Assembly (NCBI RefSeq): GCF_003478335.1
Contig: NZ_QUFB01000002.1
Coordinates: forward strand, 62,001-126,000
Source: Clostridium sp. AM49-4BH
Lineage (GTDB): Bacteria > Bacillota > Clostridia > Lachnospirales > Lachnospiraceae
DNA: 64,000 nt
Direction: 5' to 3'
Program-made: the position numbers and the translations under genes
Notes under the pieces: generated by a model
The model's input: the letters and a program-made list of their open reading frames with translations, nothing else
Database searches by the model: none
What the model was told of the DNA's origin: nothing
Shown: positions 36,046-46,239 of the stretch, piece after piece
Layout: each line of letters opens with the position of its first letter
Numbering within the stretch: the first letter of the stretch is position 1

Positions 36046-36705
36046 ATGTATAATATTGCAATTGACGGACCGGCAGGAGCCGGCAAAAGTACTATTGCCA
36101 AGATGGCAGCGAAGAAACTGGATTTCATCTATGTAGATACCGGAGCTATGTACCGTGCGATGGCGCTGTATTTTCTGCGCCGGGAAATTGATGCAAAAGA
36201 TGAGAAAAAGATTGCAGAGGCCTGTGAGCATATCAATGTGACGATTGCTTATCGGGAGGGGGAACAGCAGGTACTTCTTAACGGTGAAAATGTCAATGCC
36301 TTTATTCGTACGGAAGAGGTTAGCATGATGACATCTAATACTTCAAAATATCCTGCTGTACGTGAGAAACTTCTTTATTTACAGCGGGAACTTGCGGCAG
36401 CTAACAATGTGATCATGGACGGCCGGGATATTGGAACTTGTGTCCTGCCGGATGCAGAGCTTAAGATATATCTTACAGCCAGTGCATCGGAGCGAGCTAA
36501 AAGACGTTATTTGGAGCAGAAGGAACGCGGTGTGGAAAGTGATCTTGCCCAGATCGAAAGGGATATTATTGCACGTGATGAGCAGGATATGAATCGTGAG
36601 ATCGCTCCGTTAAAGCAGGCAGAAGATGCTATTTATCTAGACACCTCTGATATGACGATCGAGGAAGTAGTGACAAAGATCGTATCACTCGTTCAAAAGG
36701 CCTGA
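36046..36705 (+). CDS. cmk: Cytidylate kinase
   Basis: Cmk phosphorylates CMP and dCMP. It has 219 residues, with the P-loop GPAGAGKST (residues 7-15), the NMP-binding VDTGAMYRA and the lid-region MDGRDIGT. It sits directly before ispH and rpsA, a conserved order in Clostridia. Confidence 0.95.
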   Translation: MYNIAIDGPAGAGKSTIAKMAAKKLDFIYVDTGAMYRAMALYFLRREIDAKDEKKIAEACEHINVTIAYREGEQQVLLNGENVNAFIRTEEVSMMTSNTSKYPAVREKLLYLQRELAAANNVIMDGRDIGTCVLPDAELKIYLTASASERAKRRYLEQKERGVESDLAQIERDIIARDEQDMNREIAPLKQAEDAIYLDTSDMTIEEVVTKIVSLVQKA

Positions 36706-36749
36706 ACAAAACGGATCTTTGTGGGCATAGAAAGGATTGAAAGATTTGT

Positions 36750-37595
36750 ATGAAAGTTACATTGGCTAAGAGTGCGGGCTTTTGCTTTGGAGTGAAGCGG
36801 GCAGTGGAAATGGTTTATAAGGAAGCGGAGACGGGAAAGAAAGTTTATACGCTCGGTCCGATCATTCACAATGAGCAGGTTGTGCAGGATCTGGAACAAA
36901 AAGGTGTACGTGTGATCGATACGCCGGAAGAACTTTCCAAAGCGGAGGATGCGACGGTGATCATCCGCTCACATGGCATCAGCGCAGACGTGTATCATCA
37001 ACTGGAAGACAAAAAGGTTCGCATTGTTGATGCGACCTGTCCTTTTGTCAGCAAGATCCATCGCATTGTTGAGAAAAAATATCAGGAAGGAAGCTGTATT
37101 GTCATTGTCGGCAATGCAAACCATCCGGAAGTGGAAGGAATCAATGGCTGGTGCAATGGCGCAGCTACAGTGATCGGAAGCGTTTCGGAGGCAGAAAATT
37201 ATAGTCAGGAACCAGCCAGGAAACTTTGTGTTGTGGCACAAACGACATTTAATTACAAGAAATTTAAAGATATAGTTGATATTTTTTCGAAAAAGAGTTA
37301 TGATATAGACGTTATGAATACAATTTGCAACGCTACCGAAGAGCGTCAGACGGAAGCGGCAGCCATTGCCGGTGACTCCGACGCAATGATAGTGATAGGT
37401 GGAAAACATAGTTCGAACACGCAGAAACTGTATGAAATATGCAAGAATGTGTGTCCGGACACACATTTTATACAGACACTTGATGACTTGGATTTGAAGC
37501 AATTTCAATCTTTTCGTAGCGTGGGTATTACTGCAGGGGCCTCGACCCCAAATACTATTATTAAGGAGGTTCAATCATATGTCAGAAATGAATAA
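36750..37595 (+). CDS. ispH: 4-hydroxy-3-methylbut-2-enyl diphosphate reductase
   Basis: IspH is the last enzyme of the MEP isoprenoid pathway and carries a [4Fe-4S] cluster. It has 281 residues. The three cluster cysteines are in AGFCFGVKRA, DATCPFV and NTICNAT; the catalytic TEERQ region follows the third. In many Clostridia this protein is fused in frame to ribosomal protein S1. Here the frame ends 17 bases inside the rpsA gene, so the two are separate but coupled. Confidence 0.95.
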   Translation: MKVTLAKSAGFCFGVKRAVEMVYKEAETGKKVYTLGPIIHNEQVVQDLEQKGVRVIDTPEELSKAEDATVIIRSHGISADVYHQLEDKKVRIVDATCPFVSKIHRIVEKKYQEGSCIVIVGNANHPEVEGINGWCNGAATVIGSVSEAENYSQEPARKLCVVAQTTFNYKKFKDIVDIFSKKSYDIDVMNTICNATEERQTEAAAIAGDSDAMIVIGGKHSSNTQKLYEICKNVCPDTHFIQTLDDLDLKQFQSFRSVGITAGASTPNTIIKEVQSYVRNE

Positions 37596-38688
37596 TGAGT
37601 TTGAACAGTTATTGGAAGAAACATCATTAGTAACAATCCACAATGGAGAGGTTGTAGAAGGGACAGTCATCAGCGTTAAGGAAGATGAGATCGTTCTTAA
37701 CATCGGCTACAAAGCAGATGGTATCATTACCAGAAATGAGTACAGTAATCAATCCGGCATTGATCTGAGAGATGTTGTGAAAGAAGGCGACAAAATGAAC
37801 GCCAAGGTACTCAAGGTGAATGATGGTGAGGGACAGGTATTATTAACATACAAACGCCTTGCTATGGAGAAGAGTAATGAGCGCATTCGTGAAGCATTTG
37901 AGAATAAAGAAGTACTTAAAGCTAAGGTTGTCAATGTATTAACAGGTGGCTTGAGTGTCATCGTTGATGAGACTAAGATCTTTATCCCGGCCAGCCTTGT
38001 ATCTGATACTTATGAGAAAGATCTTTCTAAGTATGCAGGACAGGAGATTGAGTTTGTTGTCAGCGAGTTTAATCCAAAGAAGAGAAGAATCATTGGTGAT
38101 AGAAAGCAGCTTTTGGTTGCAGAGAAGAAGAAGAAACAGGAAGAGCTTTTTGCAAGAATTCATGTTGGCGATACTGTAGAAGGTGTTGTTAAGAATTTGA
38201 CAGATTTCGGTGCATTCATCGATCTTGGCGGAGCAGACGGACTTCTTCATATTTCTGAGATGTCTTGGGGACGTGTTGAAAATCCTAGAAAGGTATTCAA
38301 CGTTGGCGACAAGACTAAGGTTCTTATTAAAGACATCAAAGACGATAAGATTGCATTGAGCCTGAAGTTTGAGGATCAGAATCCATGGTTAAATGCTGAT
38401 GGAAAATATAGCGTTGGTTCTGTTGTGAAGGGTAAAGTCGCACGTATGGCTGATTTCGGTGCATTCATTGAGTTAGAGCCTGGTGTTGATGCATTACTGC
38501 ATGTATCTCAGATCTCTAAGGAGCATGTTGATAAGCCGTCTGATGTATTGAAAGTTGGTCAGGAAGTGGAAGCTAAAGTTGTTGATTTCAATAGCGAAGA
38601 TCACAAGATCAGCCTGAGCATCAAGGCTTTATTGAATGACTCACAGGCGGATGAAGAAGAGGATGTCGCTGAAGAGCCAGCAGAGTAA
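37579..38688 (+). CDS. rpsA: Ribosomal protein S1 (four S1 domains)
   Basis: S1 helps mRNA bind to the 30S subunit. The 369 residues contain four S1 RNA-binding repeats (about 15-85, 100-170, 188-258 and 273-343), the last two with the typical DFGAFIDLGG and DFGAFIELEPG. The C-terminus is acidic. A perfect AAGGAGG (37562-37568) lies inside the 3' end of ispH, 10 bases before the ATG. This supports independent or re-initiated translation. A strong terminator follows. Confidence 0.94.
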   Translation: MSEMNNEFEQLLEETSLVTIHNGEVVEGTVISVKEDEIVLNIGYKADGIITRNEYSNQSGIDLRDVVKEGDKMNAKVLKVNDGEGQVLLTYKRLAMEKSNERIREAFENKEVLKAKVVNVLTGGLSVIVDETKIFIPASLVSDTYEKDLSKYAGQEIEFVVSEFNPKKRRIIGDRKQLLVAEKKKKQEELFARIHVGDTVEGVVKNLTDFGAFIDLGGADGLLHISEMSWGRVENPRKVFNVGDKTKVLIKDIKDDKIALSLKFEDQNPWLNADGKYSVGSVVKGKVARMADFGAFIELEPGVDALLHVSQISKEHVDKPSDVLKVGQEVEAKVVDFNSEDHKISLSIKALLNDSQADEEEDVAEEPAE

Positions 38689-38702
38689 TAGTAGGTAATC
38701 GC

Positions 38703-38740
38703 TCGCCAATCCGTACTTGTACGGGTTGGCGATTTTTTTC
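38703..38740 (+). terminator. Strong terminator after rpsA
   Basis: TCGCCAATCCGTAC pairs with GTACGGGTTGGCGA (one G-U pair) and is followed by seven T. It closes the folD-to-rpsA gene run. Confidence 0.9.
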
Positions 38741-38804
38741 GTATAGGGTTTTCGTTTGTGCGAAAAGTATGGAATGAAATTTGCGTATGTAAAGGAGGTC
38801 AGAA

Positions 38805-39581
38805 ATGGGCGATTATGAGTTGTTTAAGAAACAGGTATTCGGGTTGACCCAGATAGACCTGAGTTGTTATAAAGAACGTCAGATGAAACGACGCATTGAT
38901 GCGTTGATCACAAAGTGCAAGATTACATCATACGAGGAGTATATCCGATTGCTAAAGACAGATAAAGTGAGATTGGATGAGTTTGTGGCATACTTGACCA
39001 TTAATGTATCTGAATTCTATCGCAATCCGGAGCAGTGGAAGCTGCTGGAGGATGAGATGCTTCCGTATTTATTTGAGCGCTTTGGCAATGATCTGCATAT
39101 ATGGAGTGCTGCCTGCTCGACAGGAGATGAACCGTATACACTTGTTATGCTGTTAGCAAAGTTTATTCCGCTGGATAAGATCCATGTTTATGCGACGGAT
39201 ATTGACAGACAAGTGTTAGAAAAGGCGCAGATAGGTATTTATGATGAAAAGAGCTTAAAAGGACTACCGAAAGAATTTGTGTCGAAATATTTTACACAGG
39301 TTTCTGACCGGAGTTATCAGATCAGTGATCAAATCAAGCGTTGTGTCAAATTTTGTCAACATAATCTGCTGAAGGATAGATATCCAAAAGAATGTGATAT
39401 GATCGTCTGCCGTAATGTGATGATTTATTTTACGGAGGAAGCCAAAAAGGAGATATATCAAAAGTTTAATGCATCCCTTAAAAAAGACGGGTTGTTGTTT
39501 GTTGGAAGTACAGAACAGATCATATCGCCCGGCAATATCGGATTTGCAAGTTTTAAGTCATTTTTTTATAAACGCTTATAG
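38805..39581 (+). CDS. cheR: CheR-type chemoreceptor methyltransferase
   Basis: CheR methylates glutamates of chemoreceptors with SAM. The 258 residues include the N-terminal helical domain (1-~75), the conserved NVSEFYRNPEQW, and the SAM site SAACSTGDEPYT. CRNVMIYF lies near the C-terminus. No other chemotaxis gene is in the window. Together with the YjfB gene at 57676 it suggests that the organism is flagellated. An AAAGGAGG site precedes the ATG, and the gene lies alone between a terminator and plsX. Confidence 0.92.
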   Translation: MGDYELFKKQVFGLTQIDLSCYKERQMKRRIDALITKCKITSYEEYIRLLKTDKVRLDEFVAYLTINVSEFYRNPEQWKLLEDEMLPYLFERFGNDLHIWSAACSTGDEPYTLVMLLAKFIPLDKIHVYATDIDRQVLEKAQIGIYDEKSLKGLPKEFVSKYFTQVSDRSYQISDQIKRCVKFCQHNLLKDRYPKECDMIVCRNVMIYFTEEAKKEIYQKFNASLKKDGLLFVGSTEQIISPGNIGFASFKSFFYKRL

Positions 39582-39611
39582 TGTGGATAGTGAAAGGCAT
39601 GGTGAAGAAAG

Positions 39612-40627
39612 ATGGAGACTAAGATTAAGATCGTTGTGGATGCGATGGGTGGTGATTATGCACCAGAGGTTCCGGTACAGGGAGCCGTAGAAGCATTGCA
39701 GGAAAATACAAATATTTCTATCGTATTGGTAGGTAGAACAGATGCGATCAAGGAGCAGCTTGCAAAATATACGTATGATAAAGAGCGCATAGAGATCGTT
39801 CATGCAGAGGAAGTGATCGGATTTGACGAGCCACCGGTGATGGCAGTTCGCAAAAAGAAGGATTCTTCCATCGTAGTTGGCATGAACTCGTTAAAAAAGG
39901 CGAGGCAGATGCATTTGTATCAGCAGGAAGCACCGGTGCTATATTAGTTGGTGGTCAGATGATCGTTGGAAGGATCAAAGGTATTGAGCGAGCACCGTTA
40001 GCGCCATTGATCCCAACGGCCAAAGGACCGGCATTGCTGATCGATTGTGGAGCAAATGTAGATGCCAGAGCTTCTCATTTGGTGCAGTTTGCACAGATGG
40101 GATCCATATATATGAAACACGTTGTTGGAGTAGACAATCCTAAAGTTGCTATTGTAAATATTGGTGCAGAAGAAGAAAAAGGAAACCAATTGGTGAAAGA
40201 AACATATCCTTTATTGAAAGAATGTAAAGATATTAATTTTACCGGAAGTATTGAAGCAAGAGACATTCCGAAGGGTGATGCCGATGTTATTGTATGTGAG
40301 GCATTTGTTGGCAATGTTATTTTGAAATTATACGAGGGATTGGCAGGGACACTGCTTTCTAAGGTGAAGCAGGGGCTCATGTCTACACTTCGCAGTAAGA
40401 TAGGGGCATTGCTGATCAAGCCGGCATTGAAAAAGACAATGAAAGAGTTTAACACGGATGATCATGGCGGAGCACCATTGCTTGGCTTGAGAGGATTAGT
40501 TGTTAAAACGCATGGCAGCTCCAATGCGAAAGATGTCAAAATGGGCATTTTGCAGTGTGTGCAGTTTACCGAAGAGCAGATCAATGAAAAGATCAAAGAG
40601 AATCTTGCAGTAAAGCAGGAAGATTAG
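39612..40627 (+). CDS. plsX: Phosphate acyltransferase PlsX, interrupted by one frameshift at 39893-39900
   Basis: PlsX turns acyl-ACP into acyl-phosphate for phospholipid synthesis. The first frame starts KIVVDAMGGDYAPE, as expected, and ends at 39947. The second frame (before and from 39959) continues GGQMIVGRIKGIERAPLAP to the normal C-terminus. Shifting at a run of six A gives SLKKGEADAFVSAGSTGA and a 338-residue protein of family length. The A run in phase reads A_AAA_AAG, the classic -1 slippery heptamer, but no clear stimulatory element is seen. A lost A in the homopolymer is the simpler reading. acpP and rnc follow, the usual order. Confidence 0.9.
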
Positions 40628-40664
40628 CGAATAGTATGAGATGGGAAAGGAATGAGTGTTTCTT

Positions 40665-40892
40665 ATGGAGTTTGAAAAGCTGCAGATGATCATTGCAGAA
40701 GTTCTGGGCAAAGACTCGGAGCAGATTTATGCCAAAGCGCGGCTGGTGGAGGATCTGGGAGTGGATTCTCTGGAAGTTTTTCAGATCATTATGGGAATGG
40801 AAGACACGTTTGATGTTATTTTAGAGGAAGAAGCGGTGTATCAGGTGAAGACGGTACAGGATCTGTGCAATCTTGTGATGATACCTGCATAA
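40665..40892 (+). CDS. acpP: Acyl carrier protein
   Basis: ACP carries growing acyl chains on a phosphopantetheine arm. The ATG at 40665 gives 75 residues, the family norm; a GTG three codons upstream (40656) is possible. The attachment serine is in DLGVDSLEVFQ. It is highly acidic, as expected. Its place between plsX and rnc matches many Firmicutes and supports a role in fatty-acid synthesis rather than a specialised pathway. Confidence 0.92.
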   Translation: MEFEKLQMIIAEVLGKDSEQIYAKARLVEDLGVDSLEVFQIIMGMEDTFDVILEEEAVYQVKTVQDLCNLVMIPA

Positions 40893-40910
40893 AAAGGAGT
40901 ATGATGAACA

Positions 40911-41597
40911 GTGAGACAGGAAAAGATAATTGAGTTTGAAAAAAAGATTGGATACACGTTTGAAAATCCGTATCTGTTGGTGACGGCATTGACTCACAGT
41001 TCGTATTCAAATGAAAAACGACTGAAAAAATATAAATGCAATGAGCGTTTGGAGTTTTTGGGGGACGCTGTATTAGAGTTGATCTCCAGCGAGTATATTT
41101 TTAAGGAAAATCCGCAGAAACCAGAGGGAGATCTTACAAGGATACGGGCAAGTTATGTCTGTGAACCGACGCTGGCAGCTTGTGCGCGAGATATTTCTTT
41201 GGGAGATTATCTGCTTTTGGGTAAAGGAGAGGATCGCACCGGGGGCAGAGAGCGGGATTCTATTTTGTCAGATGCCATGGAGGCTACGATCGGTGCTGTT
41301 TATCTGGATGGAGGATTTGCCAGAGCAAAAGAGTATGTCGAGGCATTTGTGCTGCGTGATATCGAGAACAAAAAGTTGTTTTATGACAGCAAAACGATTC
41401 TGCAGGAGATTGTGCAGGGAAGACATCTTGCGTTGGCATATCAGCTGGTGAAAGAAACCGGACCGGATCACTGTAAATCATTTGAGGTTGCTGTGATGAT
41501 CAACGGTAAAAAGATAGCGGTCGGGACAGGAAGGACAAAGAAAAAAGCAGAGCAGTCGGCAGCGTATGAGGCAATTCTTGCTTTGCGGGAGAAATGA
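40911..41597 (+). CDS. rnc: Ribonuclease III
   Basis: RNase III cuts double-stranded RNA, including rRNA precursors. It has 228 residues. The catalytic signature ERLEFLGDAVLEL (residues 45-57) and the second acidic motif SDAMEATIGAVYLDGG are intact. A double-stranded-RNA-binding domain fills the C-terminus. The start is GTG at 40911; the ATGs at 40901 and 40904 are in another frame. AAGGAG lies upstream. Confidence 0.94.
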   Translation: MRQEKIIEFEKKIGYTFENPYLLVTALTHSSYSNEKRLKKYKCNERLEFLGDAVLELISSEYIFKENPQKPEGDLTRIRASYVCEPTLAACARDISLGDYLLLGKGEDRTGGRERDSILSDAMEATIGAVYLDGGFARAKEYVEAFVLRDIENKKLFYDSKTILQEIVQGRHLALAYQLVKETGPDHCKSFEVAVMINGKKIAVGTGRTKKKAEQSAAYEAILALREK

Positions 41598-41605
41598 GGT
41601 AAGGA

Positions 41606-44600
41606 ATGTATTTAAAAAGTTTGGAGGTACATGGCTTTAAGTCGTTTGCCAATAAATTAGTATTTGAATTCCATAACGGAATCACTGCTATCGTTGGACC
41701 AAATGGCAGTGGTAAGAGTAATGTGGCGGATGCTGTCAGATGGGTGCTTGGTGAACAGAGTGCCAAACAGCTTCGTGGAGCGAAGATGGAAGATGTCATT
41801 TTTGCCGGAACACAGCTTCGTAAGCCACAGGGCTTTGCGTATGTGGCGATCACGATCAATAATGAAGATCACAAGTTGAAAGTGCCGTATGAAGAGGTAA
41901 AGATTGCTCGACGGGTATACCGATCCGGTGAAAGCGAGTACCTGCTCAACGGTGCTTCGTGTCGTTTGCGGGATATTCAGGAATTACTGTTAGATACCGG
42001 TATTGGTAAGGAAGGTTATTCTATCATCGGGCAGGGTCAGATTGATAAGATCTTAAGTGGTAAGCCGGAAGAGCGTCGCGAGCTTTTTGACGAGGCTGCC
42101 GGTATTGTGAAGTTCAAAAAGCGCAAAACGGTTGCTGAGAAGAATTTAGAGGAAGAGCAGCAAAATCTTGTGCGAATCGAAGACATTTTATCGGAGTTGG
42201 AAAAACAGGTTGAGCCATTGGAGGCGCAATCCGAAAAAGCAAAAGAATATTTGAGTTACCGTGATGAACTGCGCAATCTGGATATCAATGTATTTTTGCA
42301 GGATTACAAAGAAAACAGCGCTTCCATGGAGGAACTTCGCGAGAAGGAAAGTATTGCAGATGGAGATCTGGCTAAGACAAAGGAAGAATATGAAACGGTC
42401 AAGTCAGAATATATTCAATTAGAAGAGGCACTGGATAAACATACGCGGAATCTGGAAGAATGCCGTGAAACGCTGAGTGCTGATAAAGTGAAGTTGAATC
42501 AGCAGGAAGGCGATATAAAAGTATTAGAGGAGCAGATCAATGCGGTGCGCCAAAGCGAGCTGTATTATCGTGAGCAGATAGAGAACTACCGTGCCAAAGT
42601 GTCTGAACTGGAAAGCGAACAAGAAGAGCATCGCGCAAAAACGAAAGAATTTGAAGATAAATTACAGCAGATGGAACAGTCCCGTCAGGATGTTACTGCT
42701 AAGAGGGAAAAGACCGGCAATGAGATCGCACTTCTCGAGCAGGAGATCGCAGGTCACAATGAGGCGATCGCACAGGCAAAAGATGCAAATACGGATGTTG
42801 TGACGCAGGAAGAACGCTTTCAAACGCTGTTAGAGCAGAACAATATCAAAAAAGTGGAACTGACAAAACGGATTTTGGAAAATAAAACGCAAACGGCCGG
42901 TTTGCAGGAGATTTTAGACCGAGAGCAAAGCAATCTGCAGGAGATCTCGGATAAGATACAGGCGTTAGATGATGCCGGAGCAGAACTCGCACATTCTGTC
43001 AAGCATATGCAGGGACAGACAGAGCAGTTAAATCTCGAGCGCCGGGAGACGGAGCGACAGTATCACATGGATCATTCCAGACTGCGTTCTCTGCAAAATA
43101 TGACAGAGCGCTATGAGGGGTTTGGGCAGAGCATCAAGCGTGTTATGGAGCAAAAGCCGAATTATCCGGGCATTGTCGGAGTTGTGGCAGACATTATTCG
43201 CGTAAATAAAAAGTATGAGATCGCAGTGGAAACTGCACTTGGCGGCAGCATTCAAAATATCGTGACCGATAATGAGCAGACCGCCAAAAGTATGATCGCT
43301 CATTTAAAAAAGAATCGCTACGGCAGAGCTACATTTTTGCCGTTGACCAATATACATACAAAGGCAGCAAGCCGCGCACAAAATATTATGGCAGAGCCGG
43401 GTGTGATCGGTATGGCATCCACCCTTGTAGAGGCAGAAGATCGCTTCTCAGATTGGTAGAATATTTGCTGGGACGTTTTGTTGTAGTTGATCATATCGAT
43501 CATGCGATCGCTTTGGCCAAGAAGTATCATCACACGATACGTATCGTTACGACAGAGGGTGAACTCTTAAATCCGGGTGGTTCTATGTCCGGTGGTGCTT
43601 TTCGTAACAACAATAATCTGTTGGGAAGACGCCGCGAGATGGAGGAACTTGAGCAGCAGACGAAGAAATGGAAAGCGCGCCTTACTGAAATCGATGCAGA
43701 TATTGCCAAGTATGAGAAAGATGGTGCGCAGATCCGTCAGAAGATCGAGACAAATCATCACCTGCGAGAAGAACTGGTATTGCAGCAAAATACTGCAAAA
43801 TTGCAATATGATCGTGCAAACCGCGATATGGAACAAGCGAAGGAACAGCTTGATCACATTCGTTTTGAAAGTCAGGGAATCGAGGGACAGAAAAAGGAGC
43901 TGCAGGATGAATTAGATAAGCTGCAGGATCAACGTAAGGAAAATGAGGATCAGAATAAGATCCGCGAAGAGCGCATTGCAGAGTGCACGGACAAGCTTGA
44001 TCAGGTCCGGGAGCAGCAAAGACAATTAGAGACAGAAGATGCACAGCTCCAATTGGACTATACAACATTGGAGCAGAAGAAACAGTTTCAGCAGGAAAAT
44101 GTGAATCGTGTTGCCGGAGAACTGCAGAATATTTGCCAGCAGATGGAGGAAGCATCCGGGAATAATATGCAGGCAGATGAGCGGGTACGTCAAAAAGAGG
44201 CACAGATCGCGGATTTAAGACAGCAGATGGATCAGCTTTCTGTGCAGATCACGACGTTGACAGAGATGGTTGAGCAGAAAGTGCAGAAACGTGAGGAGCT
44301 GACAACGAGGCAGAAAGGCTTTTTTGAGCGTCGGGAGAGCTTATCAGAGCAGATGAATGCATTGGATAAAGAGGTGTTCCGCCTGCGCAACAGTCAGGAA
44401 AAACTGCAGGAAAAGATGGATTCTTACACGAACTATATGTGGGAGCAGTATGAACTGACCTTTAGTAAAGCGGAAGAAATTCGTGTAGCGTTAAATATGT
44501 CCGGGGCGCAAATGCGTGCCCAGATCAAAACCCTAAAAGGCAAGATCAAAGGCTTAGGGGATGTCAATGTCAATGCAATTGAACAGTACCGGGAGCTAAT

Positions 44601-45168
44601 GGAACGCTATGAACTGCTTAACGGCCAGCATGATGATCTCATTAAGGCAGCCGATGTCTTACGTGGCATTATCGAGGAACTGGATACTGAGATGAGAAAA
44701 CAGTTTGAAGAACAGTTTGCTGAAATTCAGACACGTTTTGATAAAGTGTTTAAGGAACTATTTGGTGGTGGACGTGGAGCACTGGAGTTGACAGAGGGAG
44801 AAGATGTCCTTGAGGCAGGCATTAAGATCGTTGCCCAGCCACCGGGAAAGAAACTGCAAAATATGATGCAGATGTCCGGTGGAGAGAAAGCTCTGACAGC
44901 GATCGCGCTGCTTTTTGCCATCCAAAGTCTGAAACCATCTCCGTTTTGTCTGTTGGACGAGATCGAGGCAGCGTTGGATGATTCTAATGTAGGGCGTTAT
45001 GCCAATTATCTGCATAAATTGACCGAAAATACACAGTTTATCGTTATTACGCATCGACGTGGTACGATGAATGCTGCAGATATCCTGTATGGTATCACTA
45101 TGCAGGAAAAGGGAGTATCTACGTTGGTTTCTGTCAGTCTGTTGGATGAAAAAGAGATTGCCAATTAG
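41606..45168 (+). CDS. smc: Chromosome segregation protein SMC, interrupted by one frameshift near 43451-43459
   Basis: SMC is the condensin-type ATPase that organises the chromosome with ScpA and ScpB. The first frame carries Walker A GPNGSGKSN, the first coiled coil and most of the hinge, and stops at 43459. The second frame resumes with LVEYLLGRFVVVD, the second coiled coil, the signature MSGGEKALTA and Walker B FCLLDEIEAALDD. One base inserted in GATTGGTAG gives 1187 residues, the standard length. The break lies in the hinge, so neither half alone could work normally. It sits between rnc and ftsY as in other Firmicutes. Confidence 0.92.
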
Positions 45169-45209
45169 ATGGACAGATTGTCGGCATTTGAAACATATTG
45201 TATCTGATG

Positions 45210-45238
45210 TTGCATTTTAGCAGTAAAACAGGTAATAT
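45210..45238 (+). promoter_or_regulatory. Possible promoter for ftsY
   Basis: TTGCAT (45210-45215) and TAATAT (45233-45238) are 17 bases apart in the 111-base gap between smc and ftsY. Confidence 0.4.
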
Positions 45239-45279
45239 AGTAAGATGGTGCATAAAAAAGAATAACATGGAGAGTGAAT

Positions 45280-46200
45280 ATGAGTGAAAAAAAGGGATTT
45301 TTCAGCAGACTGAAAGACGGACTGACAAAAACACGAGACAACTTTGTCGCTGGAATTGACAATATATTCAACGGCTTTTCGGAGATTGACGATGATTTCT
45401 ATGAAGAGCTCGAAGAAGTGCTTATTATGGCAGATATTGGTGTAAATACTACGTCAAAGATCATTGAGAATCTGCAGCAAAAAGTCAAAGAGCAGAAGAT
45501 CAAAGAGATCAGTGTCTGCAAGCAACTGTTGATCGACAGTATCAAAGATCAGATGCGCGTGGATGAACATGCATATGACTATGAGAATGAGACTTCGGTT
45601 GTATTGTTGATCGGTGTCAACGGCGTTGGAAAAACAACGTCAGTAGGCAAGTTGGCAGGACAGTTCAAAAACAATGGTAAGAAAGTGATACTTGCAGCTG
45701 CTGACACATTTCGTGCGGCAGCAATTGAACAGCTTACCGAATGGGCAAATCGTGCAGGCGTGGAGTTGATCTCCGGTCAGGAAGGCGGTGATCCGGCAGC
45801 AGTTGTGTATGATGCCGTAAATGCAGCAAAGGCAAGAAAGGCAGATATTTTGCTCTGTGATACAGCCGGACGACTTCATAACAAGAAAAATTTGATGGAG
45901 GAGCTGCGCAAGATCAATCGAATTATTGAACGTGAATATCCGAATGCACATCGGGAGACACTGGTTGTATTGGATGGAACGACGGGACAGAATGCATTAG
46001 CACAGGCAAAACAGTTTGGCGAAGTGGCAGACATTACCGGAATCATTTTGACAAAATTAGATGGTACGGCCAAAGGTGGGATTGCGATCGCAATTCAATC
46101 AGAGCTGCATGTACCGGTGAAATATATTGGTATTGGAGAGCAGATTGATGATCTGCAGAAATTTGATGCAGATCAATTTGTTGACGCACTGTTTGAATGA
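45280..46200 (+). CDS. ftsY: Signal recognition particle receptor FtsY
   Basis: FtsY docks SRP-ribosome complexes at the membrane. The ATG at 45280 with GGAG upstream is preferred over the in-frame GTG at 45274, giving 306 residues. It has the NG domain only, without a long acidic N-terminal domain. GTPase motifs are GVNGVGKTTS (G1), DTFRAAAIEQL, DTAGRLHNK (G3) and TKLDG (G4). Confidence 0.95.
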   Translation: MSEKKGFFSRLKDGLTKTRDNFVAGIDNIFNGFSEIDDDFYEELEEVLIMADIGVNTTSKIIENLQQKVKEQKIKEISVCKQLLIDSIKDQMRVDEHAYDYENETSVVLLIGVNGVGKTTSVGKLAGQFKNNGKKVILAAADTFRAAAIEQLTEWANRAGVELISGQEGGDPAAVVYDAVNAAKARKADILLCDTAGRLHNKKNLMEELRKINRIIEREYPNAHRETLVVLDGTTGQNALAQAKQFGEVADITGIILTKLDGTAKGGIAIAIQSELHVPVKYIGIGEQIDDLQKFDADQFVDALFE

Positions 46201-46239
46201 TTGACAGGATAAAAAGAAAATTCATTGGAGGATAGTAAC

